Below are positions 16,482 to 24,067 of a stretch of 64,000 nt of DNA, piece after piece. Each line of letters starts with the position of its first letter. The stretch's first letter is position 1. Source of the stretch: Ammoniphilus sp. CFH 90114 (GTDB lineage Bacteria > Bacillota > Bacilli > Aneurinibacillales > RAOX-1); assembly GCF_004123195.1 (NCBI RefSeq), contig NZ_SDLI01000004.1:1-64000 (forward strand). Direction: 5' to 3'. The notes below the pieces were generated by a model. It made no database searches, was not told the DNA's origin, and was given only the letters and a program-made list of their open reading frames with translations. The translations under genes were made by a program, and so were the position numbers.

Positions 16482-17210
16482 TTAATGATTCAGGACTTTA
16501 GCCAAGAAGTCTTGCGCGCGCTCTGTCTTTGGAGTTGTAAAAAATTCATTCGGAGCAGCGGTTTCAACAATTCGCCCCTCAGCCATAAAAACAATCTGAT
16601 TGCAAATTTCACGTGCAAACCCCATCTCGTGAGTCACGACCCCCATAGTCATCCCTGTTCCGGCAAGCTTACGAATCGCATCCAATACTTCCTTAATCAT
16701 CTCCGGATCAAGCGCCGATGTGGGCTCATCAAACAGCATAACCTTCGGCTCCATCGCAAGGGAGCGCGCAATGGCGACTCTCTGCTGCTGTCCCCCTGAC
16801 AGTTGACCAGGATAGGAATGGAACTTCTCCTCAAGTCCAAGTGAGGCTAATAGCTCTTTTGCTCTTTCTTCTGCGTTTTTGGAATCCACCTTTTTCACAT
16901 GTACAGGTGCGATCATCACATTCTGAAGAGCTGTCAAGTGGGGATAAAGGTTAAAGGACTGAAAAACAAAGCCAATATCGGATCTTATTTTATTTAAGTC
17001 GGTCTTCCGATCATGGACGGAAACCCCGTCTACGATAATCTCTCCCTCCTGAATATTCTCTAAGGCATTGATCGTCCGAATTAAGGTACTCTTTCCCGCG
17101 CCACTCGGCCCAATCAAGGCATACACGTGAGACTTGGGGATTTGTAAGTCAATATTGTGAAGAACTTTTGTATCACCGAAGCTTTTTGAGACATTTCTTA
17201 TCGTAATCAT
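16482..17210 (-). CDS. Polar amino-acid ABC transporter ATPase (GlnQ/ArtP type)
   Basis: This 242-residue protein is a full-length ABC ATPase of the polar amino-acid uptake group. It has Walker A GPSGAGKST (about 33-41), Q-loop FVFQSFNLYPHLTALQNV, signature LSGGQQQRVAIAR and Walker B VMLFDEPTSALDPEM, followed by the switch histidine in VVTHEMGFA. It follows the permease by 9 bases and precedes deiminase-like copy B by 17 bases. With the permease and binding protein it forms a complete importer whose substrate is probably the guanidino or other basic amino-acid-like compound used by the operon enzymes. Confidence 0.93.
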   Translation of the reverse strand: MITIRNVSKSFGDTKVLHNIDLQIPKSHVYALIGPSGAGKSTLIRTINALENIQEGEIIVDGVSVHDRKTDLNKIRSDIGFVFQSFNLYPHLTALQNVMIAPVHVKKVDSKNAEERAKELLASLGLEEKFHSYPGQLSGGQQQRVAIARSLAMEPKVMLFDEPTSALDPEMIKEVLDAIRKLAGTGMTMGVVTHEMGFAREICNQIVFMAEGRIVETAAPNEFFTTPKTERAQDFLAKVLNH

Positions 17211-17219
17211 TGATCCTCC

Positions 17220-17879
17220 TTATTCCACCACACGATATTTGCGTTCGAAGTAACGGATCACTTGGGATAGAGTAAAGGTCATAAGGAAATAGATGACAGC
17301 GATAAATGTCCAAACCTCAAGTGATCGGTAGGTAATGGCCACTAGGTTTTTGCCCATGAGAGTCAAATCAACCACCGAAATCACGGATACCAAAGACGAA
17401 TCTTTAATTAAAATAATGAACTGGGAAGCCATAGGAGGTAGCACCTTGCGGAATGCTTGTGGTAAAATAATCAGTCTCATCGCCTGAACATAAGTCATGC
17501 CTGATGACCGGGCCGCCTCCATCTGCCCTCGAGGCACCGCTTCAATACCGGCACGAACGATCTCCGCCACAAAGGCCCCCGAAAAGATCGCAAGTCCTAA
17601 GATAGCGGACCAGAACGCTCCTAAATTCAGGAACTTCCCCATGACGAAAAAGATCCAAATCAATAGAACCAACAAGGGCACTCCCCTGATAAATTCAACA
17701 TAGCAAGCAGCGATAAAGGATAAGATTCGATTCTTAGATACCCGGAATAAACCGGCAATGATTCCAATTGGTATACTGAACAACAAGGCTAAGGCGGATA
17801 TTTCTAAGGTTAGAAGTAGACCTTCTACAAAAATACCGAAATTTTGCGGGATAACACTCCAATCCGGACGGTATGCCAT
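17220..17879 (-). CDS. Polar amino-acid ABC transporter permease (HisM/GlnP type)
   Basis: This 219-residue membrane protein has five or so helices and the EAA loop typical of the family (GAFVAEIVRAGIEAVPRGQMEAARSSGMT, shown here in two parts as VRAGIEAVPRGQ and MEAARSSGMT). N-terminal helices include LLLTLEISALALLFSIPIGI. It would form the homodimeric channel of the importer. It is 152 bases after the binding-protein gene, with a hairpin in the gap, and 9 bases before the ATPase gene. Confidence 0.92.
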   Translation of the reverse strand: MAYRPDWSVIPQNFGIFVEGLLLTLEISALALLFSIPIGIIAGLFRVSKNRILSFIAACYVEFIRGVPLLVLLIWIFFVMGKFLNLGAFWSAILGLAIFSGAFVAEIVRAGIEAVPRGQMEAARSSGMTYVQAMRLIILPQAFRKVLPPMASQFIILIKDSSLVSVISVVDLTLMGKNLVAITYRSLEVWTFIAVIYFLMTFTLSQVIRYFERKYRVVE

Positions 17880-17988
17880 GCTATAAATGTCCTCCTGTAT
17901 ATGAGTCTTGTTGGATTAGCTACTTTCTTTACTACCTTCTAATCCATCCCAGGAAGTCTGCAAGTACTCCCCGCGACATTCAATAGTG

Positions 17989-18018
17989 GAAAAAAGGGAA
18001 GGCGTAAATCCTCCCCTC
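17989..18018 (-). terminator. Hairpin with T run inside the operon, after the binding-protein gene
   Basis: On the minus strand GGGGAGG pairs imperfectly with CCTTCCC and is followed by TTTTTT. It lies 13 bases past the binding-protein stop. A leaky terminator here would give more binding protein than permease and ATPase, a familiar arrangement in ABC importer operons. Confidence 0.5.
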
Positions 18019-18031
18019 TTTAACCTGAGCA

Positions 18032-18850
18032 TTATTTCCCCTCTACGTTATCCATCCAATCCTTCGTATTAAACCACTTCTCGCGGGACGCTAATTCGGT
18101 TGGACTGTTTCGGTAGGCTTCCAAGAATGAGTTTAGCCATTGAACTGTAGCTAGGTCGTTATGACGGACAGCAATACCCAGATTTTCTGTCGAGATCAAC
18201 TCATAGATTCCCTTTACACTATCCTTGTTCATTGCGGTAAAGATACGCACACCCGGCTCGTCATACACAATTCCATCAGCTTGCCCTTGAATCATCGCCA
18301 TCCCTGCCGTCGGGAAATCATCAAAGTCAACCACGGTGGCTTGTTTGAACAATTGTTTAGCTAATAGGGCTCCAGTGGTTCCTAGGGAAACCGCAATCTT
18401 CTTACCTGGTTGATCTAAATCCTCCCATGTCTTCGTCGAATTATCCTTCGTTGGCACCATAAGAACCTGGCCGGTTGCATAATAAGGATTAGCAAAACTA
18501 ACCGCCAAAGCGCGGTCTCCGCGAATCGTCATCCCGGCGATAATCATGTCAATTTCACCAGTCTGAAGAGCAGGAATGAGGCCGCTGAACTCAAACTGCT
18601 TGAACTCCACCGGTACCTTCATCGATTCTCCAATGGCATTACCCAAGTCAATATCATAGCCGATAAAATTCCCTTGCTTGTCCTTCATCTCAAACGGCAT
18701 ATATCCCGGTGCAGTTCCAATCACTATTTTTTTCTTATCCTGGATTTTCTCTAACGTAGACGCCTCTGATGGACCTGTGCTTGTTGACTGGGAACAACCC
18801 GCCGTAAACATCAACACACTGGCTAAACCAGCTAATATCCATTTTTTCAT
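18032..18850 (-). CDS. Amino-acid ABC transporter substrate-binding lipoprotein
   Basis: The protein is 272 residues long when started at the ATG at 18850, which is preceded by AAAGGGGGGCAATAGT. A frame open to 18895 overlaps the upstream gene and lacks a ribosome site. It has a lipoprotein signal (basic MKKW, hydrophobic core, lipobox FTAGC) and a family-3 periplasmic-type binding fold (VIGTAPGYMPFEM near the mature start, GYDIDLGNAIGE, GLIPALQTGEIDMIIAGMTI). It would capture the substrate outside the membrane. It follows deiminase-like copy A by 16 bases. Confidence 0.92.
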   Translation of the reverse strand: MKKWILAGLASVLMFTAGCSQSTSTGPSEASTLEKIQDKKKIVIGTAPGYMPFEMKDKQGNFIGYDIDLGNAIGESMKVPVEFKQFEFSGLIPALQTGEIDMIIAGMTIRGDRALAVSFANPYYATGQVLMVPTKDNSTKTWEDLDQPGKKIAVSLGTTGALLAKQLFKQATVVDFDDFPTAGMAMIQGQADGIVYDEPGVRIFTAMNKDSVKGIYELISTENLGIAVRHNDLATVQWLNSFLEAYRNSPTELASREKWFNTKDWMDNVEGK

Positions 18851-18866
18851 ACTATTGCCCCCCTTT

Positions 18867-19811
18867 TTATACTGGATCACGCTGTAAGAACACACTCATA
18901 CAATGGATAGCTCCCCATCCCTTTAGAATCTCATCCATTTCCGCTTCAATGACGGTAATACCATGCTCTTCTAACGTTTGCCTCGTTTCCGGACAACCAG
19001 CCGGCATCACGACTTTTCCCGGTTCCAAGGCGACAAAGTTAATTGAGGCCTTAACCTTAATTTCCTGAAGATTCGTCGCTTCCATAATCGTAAAATCTCG
19101 ATCTATCAACGCCTTTACCACGTCATAAGGGACCTGCCATGGGAAAAGGAGAACCTTCTTACGATCCGCTATATTGATTAACCCGTCTAAATGGGCGTGA
19201 CCATACGGAATCTCGAATCGAATAATATCCGTAACACCGATATTTCTCAATTCTGCTTCCACTTGGGCCGCACCCTCGCGATTCGCCCGGGCGCCCGTTC
19301 CTATCATGACCGTATGTCGATCTACCCACATCGCACAGGCCCCATCAAAAAAACCATCCCCATTAATTGTCTTGATAATGGGTACACCTAATTGACCTAG
19401 AGCTTCCGCTGCAAATCGCTCTTCCCCTCTCCGAGCCGAAATTCCCGGGCGGCATACGATGGCTCCTTCAGGGGTCATAAAGACCAAGTCACGCATAAAC
19501 AGTGCGTTTGGCTTGTCTTCACGCTGGTTTTCCACGTAATATACTTGAGCCCCATGTTCTATGTAGATCTGTGCTAATGCATCCTGCTGGGCTCTTGCTT
19601 TCACGGGATCCATGGGAGCCTTCCATCGGTACTGCGCATAATTCTCTTCATTCACACGTTCTATTTCTTTACCAGGTCTTCTGAGAAGAACCCCCCTCAG
19701 CTTCCCTACTTCTGAATCACAATACCACGGCCCCCACAGCTGTCGCATCTCCTCCGAGAAGCGATTCTCCGTCGGGAACCAGCGCTCTCCCTGTACCTTG
19801 ATTTGATTCAT
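18867..19811 (-). CDS. Arginine deiminase/amidinotransferase-fold enzyme, copy A
   Basis: The protein is 314 residues long from the ATG at 19811, chosen because AAGGGGGGG lies 7 bases upstream. The frame open to 19835 has no such site. It shares with copy B the substrate loop (NQREDKPNALFMRDLVFM), NGDGFFDGA, the catalytic HLDGLIN and Cys304 in GAIHCMSVFLQRDPV. The FEGAS segment of copy B is FDGAC here, so the pocket acid changes from Glu to Asp and the next small residues differ, which could change substrate size. It is the first gene of the operon, behind a sigma-A-like promoter. Two diverged copies around one importer suggest two successive or two alternative guanidino substrates. Confidence 0.86.
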   Translation of the reverse strand: MNQIKVQGERWFPTENRFSEEMRQLWGPWYCDSEVGKLRGVLLRRPGKEIERVNEENYAQYRWKAPMDPVKARAQQDALAQIYIEHGAQVYYVENQREDKPNALFMRDLVFMTPEGAIVCRPGISARRGEERFAAEALGQLGVPIIKTINGDGFFDGACAMWVDRHTVMIGTGARANREGAAQVEAELRNIGVTDIIRFEIPYGHAHLDGLINIADRKKVLLFPWQVPYDVVKALIDRDFTIMEATNLQEIKVKASINFVALEPGKVVMPAGCPETRQTLEEHGITVIEAEMDEILKGWGAIHCMSVFLQRDPV

Positions 19812-19854
19812 ATTGCCCCCCCTTAACTCTGGCATGGTATTACTTCCTATTCTT

Positions 19855-19884
19855 ATGTTAAATGGTAATGTGCAAAATTGTCAA
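19855..19884 (-). promoter_or_regulatory. Sigma-A-like promoter of the guanidino/ABC operon
   Basis: On the minus strand TTGACA (19884-19879) is followed after 18 bases by TAACAT (19860-19855), 44 bases upstream of the copy A start codon. The -35 box is perfect and the -10 box matches four of six positions. Confidence 0.6.
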
Positions 19885-20219
19885 TATAATTTATATTTTG
19901 TTAATTTATTTATTTTTAAAAATTTTATACACTCCTCCAAGGGATTAATTAACTTAGAAAAGATTAAAAAAGCTATGAACTCTAGTAGCCCAAAAAAGAC
20001 GAGTAAAAGTCATGCAAGGGAACTTCTTCTTGAATTTGTAAGGAACACAGTAAGGCCTCTTCCAATGAATGATTGAATGGAAGAAGCCCTTTTATTCTAG
20101 AATATAGGTTGTTCACTCCTAATGAGCGAGAAGTAAATGAAGTTCACCTCCTACCCTAGGGGGTATACTCAAAGCTAGCAAGGAACCTTGGAGGTGACTC
20201 AACGCTACATAGGCATATC
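19885..20219. other. Intergenic region with one weak hairpin
   Basis: No supported gene. An imperfect hairpin (GGCCTCTTCCA around 20053 with TGGAAGAAGCC around 20078) could end the minus-strand sigma/anti-sigma transcript. The remainder is AT-rich spacer. A GGAGGTGA element near 20140-20150 on the minus strand has no reading frame worth reporting. Confidence 0.4.
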
Positions 20220-20999
20220 CTACTCCCATTGCTCCAACACATTTCGCATGATCTCTTCTTTCTCTTTATTAGGTATTGGGCCTCCCACCTTAATAGAGAC
20301 CAAATCATCCCCACTGTCTCGATACACAGTTAGGACACCCTCGGTATAGAACGCTTGGTACTTCTCAAAGGTAAATGGCTTTGACCGTTCTGCGACCACG
20401 TTGATGGAGCTTTTAATATCGGTGTTGTGGAAAAAGTAGCTCACATGAATCGCATGATTCATCTCTTCTCTTGTTGGGGTTTCCCCCTTTTTGGTATAAA
20501 CCATATGATAGATGAGGCGATGAACAGGGATCTGATTGGTTTTATCAAATGTCCCATCGGGGTTCATCACGATTTCATAATCTTGCCCACCTTCAAAAGC
20601 CAGCTCAAAACCCTCAGGTATATACGTCGGAAGAGCGATCGGGCTATTCACAAGCTCGCTCGATTCCTCTCGACTTATGGTTCCATATAGAGAGAGATCA
20701 TGGAAATGGAATTCCTCCTGAAGATCGGTCTGATTCTCGGGGACTGGAGGGAGTTCACTTTGAGATACGATATGAATTTCGGTTTCACCCACTTTGTTCA
20801 AGTAACTGGCTGATGCGGAACCGATCACAAACGTGAATGTGGCTGCGAAGATCAGTAGGGCTTTTTTGTTTGAGATTGGTTTACTATTTCGATTTTTCGT
20901 CGTTTGCTTTTCAATCTCCTGCCACATTTGATCGTAATTTGCATCTGGAACTTTACTGTCTACAAACAGACTTCGAAAAGCTTTTTCCTCTGAATTCAA
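20220..20999 (-). CDS. Membrane-anchored partner of the ECF-like sigma factor (DUF4367-like)
   Basis: I place the start at the TTG at 20999, which overlaps the stop of the sigma gene (TTGA) and has GGGGG 8 bases upstream. An ATG at 21014 and a longer frame to 21074 are possible. The protein is about 259 residues long: a short cytoplasmic part (about 1-45), one transmembrane helix (ALLIFAATFTFVIGSASASY) and an extracytoplasmic domain of about 190 residues with YIPEGFELAFEGGQDY, then VSYFFHNTDIKSS. This is the layout of an anti-sigma factor or an associated sensor. The outside domain resembles DUF4367. It probably restrains the sigma factor until an envelope signal arrives. Confidence 0.75.
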   Translation of the reverse strand: MNSEEKAFRSLFVDSKVPDANYDQMWQEIEKQTTKNRNSKPISNKKALLIFAATFTFVIGSASASYLNKVGETEIHIVSQSELPPVPENQTDLQEEFHFHDLSLYGTISREESSELVNSPIALPTYIPEGFELAFEGGQDYEIVMNPDGTFDKTNQIPVHRLIYHMVYTKKGETPTREEMNHAIHVSYFFHNTDIKSSINVVAERSKPFTFEKYQAFYTEGVLTVYRDSGDDLVSIKVGGPIPNKEKEEIMRNVLEQWE

Positions 21000-21499
21000 G
21001 GCAAAATCCCCCATTCTTCCGCTAATTTTTGCACCTTCACTTTTCCTTGTAAGGTCTGATGAGCTTTGTGACATCTGGACTTAACGGTACCAACAGGAAT
21101 GCCCAAGGCTTCTGCGATTTCTTCATGCTTCATGTCGTGATAATACCTGAGAATGACGATGGAACGAATTTTTTCAGGCAACTCTTGTAGAACATGACTC
21201 AGCTCTGAACGAACTTCAGATTGCAACACGTTAGTTTCCGACTGATTAGGCTGAATCCATGTCTTAGTCCAATTCCATAAGGCCAGTCGATTCCGCTTCT
21301 TCAAAGCATTCCGGCAGGCATTCATAGTCATACTAAGCAGCCACGGTTTTAGCTTCTCAATCCTTTGGTAGTCGTGCTTGATGGCTTGGATAAATACTTC
21401 CTGGCAAACATCCTCTGCATCCTGTTGATTCTGAAGCATGTAATAACACGTACGATAAATATCCTCTTTATAACGCTCAAATAGCTCACGGGGAGTCAC
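20996..21499 (-). CDS. ECF-type RNA polymerase sigma factor
   Basis: This 167-residue protein has sigma region 2 (YYMLQNQQDAEDVCQEVFIQ, then LKPWLLSMTMNACRNALKKR) and region 4 (LPEKIRSIVILRYYHDMKHE, LGIPVGTVKSRCHKAHQ). Regions 1.1 and 3 are lacking, so it is an extracytoplasmic-function-type factor like SigV/SigM/SigW. It is translationally coupled to the membrane protein downstream, the usual anti-sigma arrangement. AAAGGAGCTAAGCTGTG precedes the ATG. The target regulon cannot be read from the window. Confidence 0.9.
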   Translation of the reverse strand: MTPRELFERYKEDIYRTCYYMLQNQQDAEDVCQEVFIQAIKHDYQRIEKLKPWLLSMTMNACRNALKKRNRLALWNWTKTWIQPNQSETNVLQSEVRSELSHVLQELPEKIRSIVILRYYHDMKHEEIAEALGIPVGTVKSRCHKAHQTLQGKVKVQKLAEEWGILP

Positions 21500-21544
21500 A
21501 GCTTAGCTCCTTTCTCTTTTGTACTACACCTATGTAACAATTAA

Positions 21545-21592
21545 CGGGGAAAAAGGGTTCACTTTTTTTCAAAAGAAGAAAAGGCGAACCCG
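21545..21592 (-). terminator. Long hairpin with T run upstream of the sigma gene
   Basis: GGGTTC...GAACCC arms, with further CTTTT/AAAAG pairing inside, are followed on the minus strand by CCCTTTTTCC. It lies in the sigma gene's upstream region. It could terminate transcription from the SgrR-like gene or act in the sigma leader. Confidence 0.45.
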
Positions 21593-21687
21593 AAAATCCT
21601 GAAAAATATCGTTTTTTCCTTCACTTTTTATCCTTCTTCTTTCCCCTTACGATGGAGACAGAGAAGTTGAAGAAGGAGGTAATCACG

Positions 21688-21843
21688 GTGATGAACATGT
21701 ATGAAGCGGAAAAGCAAGTCCAAGAGCACGAACAGGAGCTGAAGAGAATCGATTGTCACGCTTGGAAATATTCAGGAATTACAAAAGGAAAGACCAAGTT
21801 GGTATATATACTAATTGGGTTAATAAAATGGATGACTAGGTAA
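21688..21843 (+). CDS. Small hypothetical protein, about 51 residues
   Basis: The likely start is GTG 21688, 8 bases after AAGGAGG. ATGs at 21691 and 21652 are alternatives. The product is short and charged (MNMYEAEKQVQEHEQELKRI), then HAWKYSGITKGKTK and a hydrophobic end (LVYILIGLIKWM). The YEAxKxVxxHExExKR and HAWKY pattern recalls small proteins of unknown role in Bacillus. It converges with the SgrR-like gene, overlapping its end by 8 bases. The evidence is a good ribosome site and plausible composition only. Confidence 0.45.
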   Translation: MMNMYEAEKQVQEHEQELKRIDCHAWKYSGITKGKTKLVYILIGLIKWMTR

Positions 21844-23629
21844 AGCTTCCATCTTGGCTCGAAGTATGATCAAACCACAGATCTTTAAAATCGATCCATC
21901 CCTTCTCGTTGATCTTAACGCCTTTTAGGGATGGAGGAGATACGGTGATGATGTTTTTATGCACTAAAAAAATACACGCATATTCCTTCTTTAATTTTTG
22001 TTCCAGGGTGTCCAGCTTTTGCTTTCTTGCCGCCTCTGTCGGTTCCGCCAAGGCTTCTTCGATCACTTCATCCAATTCCGCGCTGAGGCTGACGGACAGA
22101 TGGTTATGAATAAAACTGTATCCGGATTGAAACAACTCAATAAACTGGACTTCACCTTCGCTTAAAATGGCTTCAAACAAAATGAAATCTGCTTGATCTT
22201 GGTTTTTCGGATCCTGCATTTCTCTCCAGGTCAGAATGGTGATAGAGACCATAATGCCGAAGGGGCGAAGCTGCTCCTTCAGCCAACGGGCATCAGCTTC
22301 GTGTCGTTTATAAGTATACAAGGCAAGGGTTTCACCCTTGTACTCGGACAAGGCCAAATACGACTTTGCTTTGTCTAACTCATAGTCCATATCAATAAAT
22401 CTTGGCCGCATCTGAAGGTTAAATCCGCTGGAGGGGTAAAAACGCGGGTCCCCCAGATCCCAAATCATGCGAGCTCTGTTAATCATATGAGTAAGAGCCT
22501 TCCTCAAATGAATGTTTTGAAGAGGACCTTCTTTGCGGAGATTAACAGACAACATGCAACTGCCAGAAACAAACTCATCGTGCACATCCATGGGAGCCGA
22601 ATGAGGGGGAACACCTTCCCCTGTCTGTACCATCACCATAGAGGGATCAAGGATGAAGTCCTCATTCTCCTCAGGGATGTTAATGATTTCCACAACATCT
22701 ATATGAGCCCGCTCTTTGAAGTAGTCGGTGAAAGCTTCTAGAATCAAAATTCCATCGGATTTTTTGGCGAGCTTGTAGGGCCCGGTCCCGCTTTGGAGTA
22801 CCCCATCACTTGGGATAATGCAAGAAGGTGTATACGCCAGGTACTGAAGAAACAGATGGTTGGGTTTAGATAAGACAAATTGAACCACATAAGGGGAAAG
22901 AGCCCGAACTTCTTGGATTTGATCAACGAGCCATCTTAGGTGAGGGTAGTTCTCCTTCATTCTTTTAAACGTATAGACCACGTCATCCGCGCTGAGCTCT
23001 TTTCCATGATGAAAACGAACGCCTTTATAAAGAAACAGCGTCCAACTGGTGGCCTCCTCATTCCTTTTCCAATGATGTGCCAGCCCGCATTCGGTAGGAA
23101 ACTCAACCAAGGTATTAAAAAGCTGCTTGACCATGTGGGAGTCCAACCGAAAAAAACACTCGGCAGGATCCAACGTATTGATTTTCCGGTAGATCGGCAG
23201 CCGAATCGTCTCCCGGTAATGACTTTGCTCAACTGAAACTTCATAACCAAAGTAACCCGAAAGCCATTGAATAAAATGATTTTTGGCTTCAGGCGTGCCA
23301 AACTCCCTCAATAGCCGAAACACACTTTCCATATCTCCGCGTTTGGCCATCTCCATGCATTCCTGAAGGAGTAAATTTTCTGATGAAACCAAAAAGGTCA
23401 TTTGAGAAGAATGTCCCCGTCCTCTTCCCGATTCAAAGGCAATCCACCCCAACTGCGACATCTTGTTAAGAATATGATTGACGTTCCGGGTAGTATAAAA
23501 CAAAGCTTGCGCTAACTCTGCAATAGTGATAGGAAAAGGTTGATTCATTTCATGTGTGGAAAACGTCTTTCGAAGAAGAAGATAATCCGTAATCAGTTTC
23601 ATAGGAGAAGCGCTCCATTTCTCGTTCAA
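21836..23629 (-). CDS. SgrR-family transcriptional regulator
   Basis: This 597-residue protein has the two-part layout of SgrR regulators. The N-terminal winged helix (about 1-110) contains ITIAELAQALFYTTRNVNHI and LGWIAFESGRGRGHSS. The C-terminal solute-binding domain of the dipeptide/oligopeptide type (SBP_bac_5, about 160-585) shows WTLFLYKGVRFHHGKELSAD and DVVYTFKR. Proteins of this class sense a cytoplasmic sugar phosphate or peptide-like ligand and control nearby transport genes. No transporter is adjacent here, so the target is unclear. The length is normal and no lesion is seen. Confidence 0.88.
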   Translation of the reverse strand: MNEKWSASPMKLITDYLLLRKTFSTHEMNQPFPITIAELAQALFYTTRNVNHILNKMSQLGWIAFESGRGRGHSSQMTFLVSSENLLLQECMEMAKRGDMESVFRLLREFGTPEAKNHFIQWLSGYFGYEVSVEQSHYRETIRLPIYRKINTLDPAECFFRLDSHMVKQLFNTLVEFPTECGLAHHWKRNEEATSWTLFLYKGVRFHHGKELSADDVVYTFKRMKENYPHLRWLVDQIQEVRALSPYVVQFVLSKPNHLFLQYLAYTPSCIIPSDGVLQSGTGPYKLAKKSDGILILEAFTDYFKERAHIDVVEIINIPEENEDFILDPSMVMVQTGEGVPPHSAPMDVHDEFVSGSCMLSVNLRKEGPLQNIHLRKALTHMINRARMIWDLGDPRFYPSSGFNLQMRPRFIDMDYELDKAKSYLALSEYKGETLALYTYKRHEADARWLKEQLRPFGIMVSITILTWREMQDPKNQDQADFILFEAILSEGEVQFIELFQSGYSFIHNHLSVSLSAELDEVIEEALAEPTEAARKQKLDTLEQKLKKEYACIFLVHKNIITVSPPSLKGVKINEKGWIDFKDLWFDHTSSQDGSFT

Positions 23630-23801
23630 TTCATGAAATCATTTCCTCTATCATATCAGGTTATCCTCTTCTAAAAGATGAAAAATACCAATTATCCCTT
23701 TCGGTTTTTCCCAATCCTTCTTTCTCTTAGAGGGGAACTCCAGTTTATGCGTAGAATAAAAAAGACGGCAACACCCTCAATGATTGAGGAAATATTACCA
23801 T

Positions 23802-24056
23802 CTAATTTGGAATTCGTCTCCGATATTTCTTTATAGAAATGATGGAGTGGTTCGTATGTAATAAATGGATCGCAGCTTCCGTTAACCTTCTTTTCCGAAT
23901 GTAGCCTCCAAGGGTTTCTCCAGTTAACGCTTTAAAAAGACGATGAAAATGATAGTAGGAGAAGTTGACCTGTTTGGTCACTTCTTCTACTGCAATGGGA
24001 TTTGTAAGATGATCTTCGATAAAACGAATGGCATTTTCAACCTGCTGGGATCTCAT
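23802..24056 (-). pseudogene. AraC-type DNA-binding domain, C-terminally truncated
   Basis: The protein is 84 residues long from the ATG at 24056, preceded by AGGGGAGGGTTCT, 11 bases after the peptidase stop. The first helix-turn-helix is complete (IAVEEVTKQVNFSYYHFHRL, ALTGETLGGYIRKRRL). The sequence then runs IHLLHTNHSIISI and breaks off with KKYRRRIPN and a stop, just where the second helix-turn-helix and the conserved FxSQxxFxRxFK segment should follow. A neighbouring frame also stops within 12 codons. AraC proteins normally need both motifs, so this is probably a broken or minimal regulator of the C45 peptidase operon. Confidence 0.65.
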
Positions 24057-24067
24057 AGAACCCTCCC

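Noticed and set aside
19813-20076. 87-codon plus-strand ORF in the intergenic region
   Set aside because: It crosses the promoter of the minus-strand operon, has AT-rich random composition and lacks a ribosome site.
19812-20219. Guanidine-sensing (ykkC-type) riboswitch upstream of the guanidino operon
   Set aside because: The leader between promoter and start is only about 44 bases, too short, and no ykkC-like conserved blocks are visible.
23770-23800. Terminator CCTCAATGATTGAGG after the truncated AraC gene
   Set aside because: The stem is weak, and the T run on the minus strand is 11 bases away. Not convincing.
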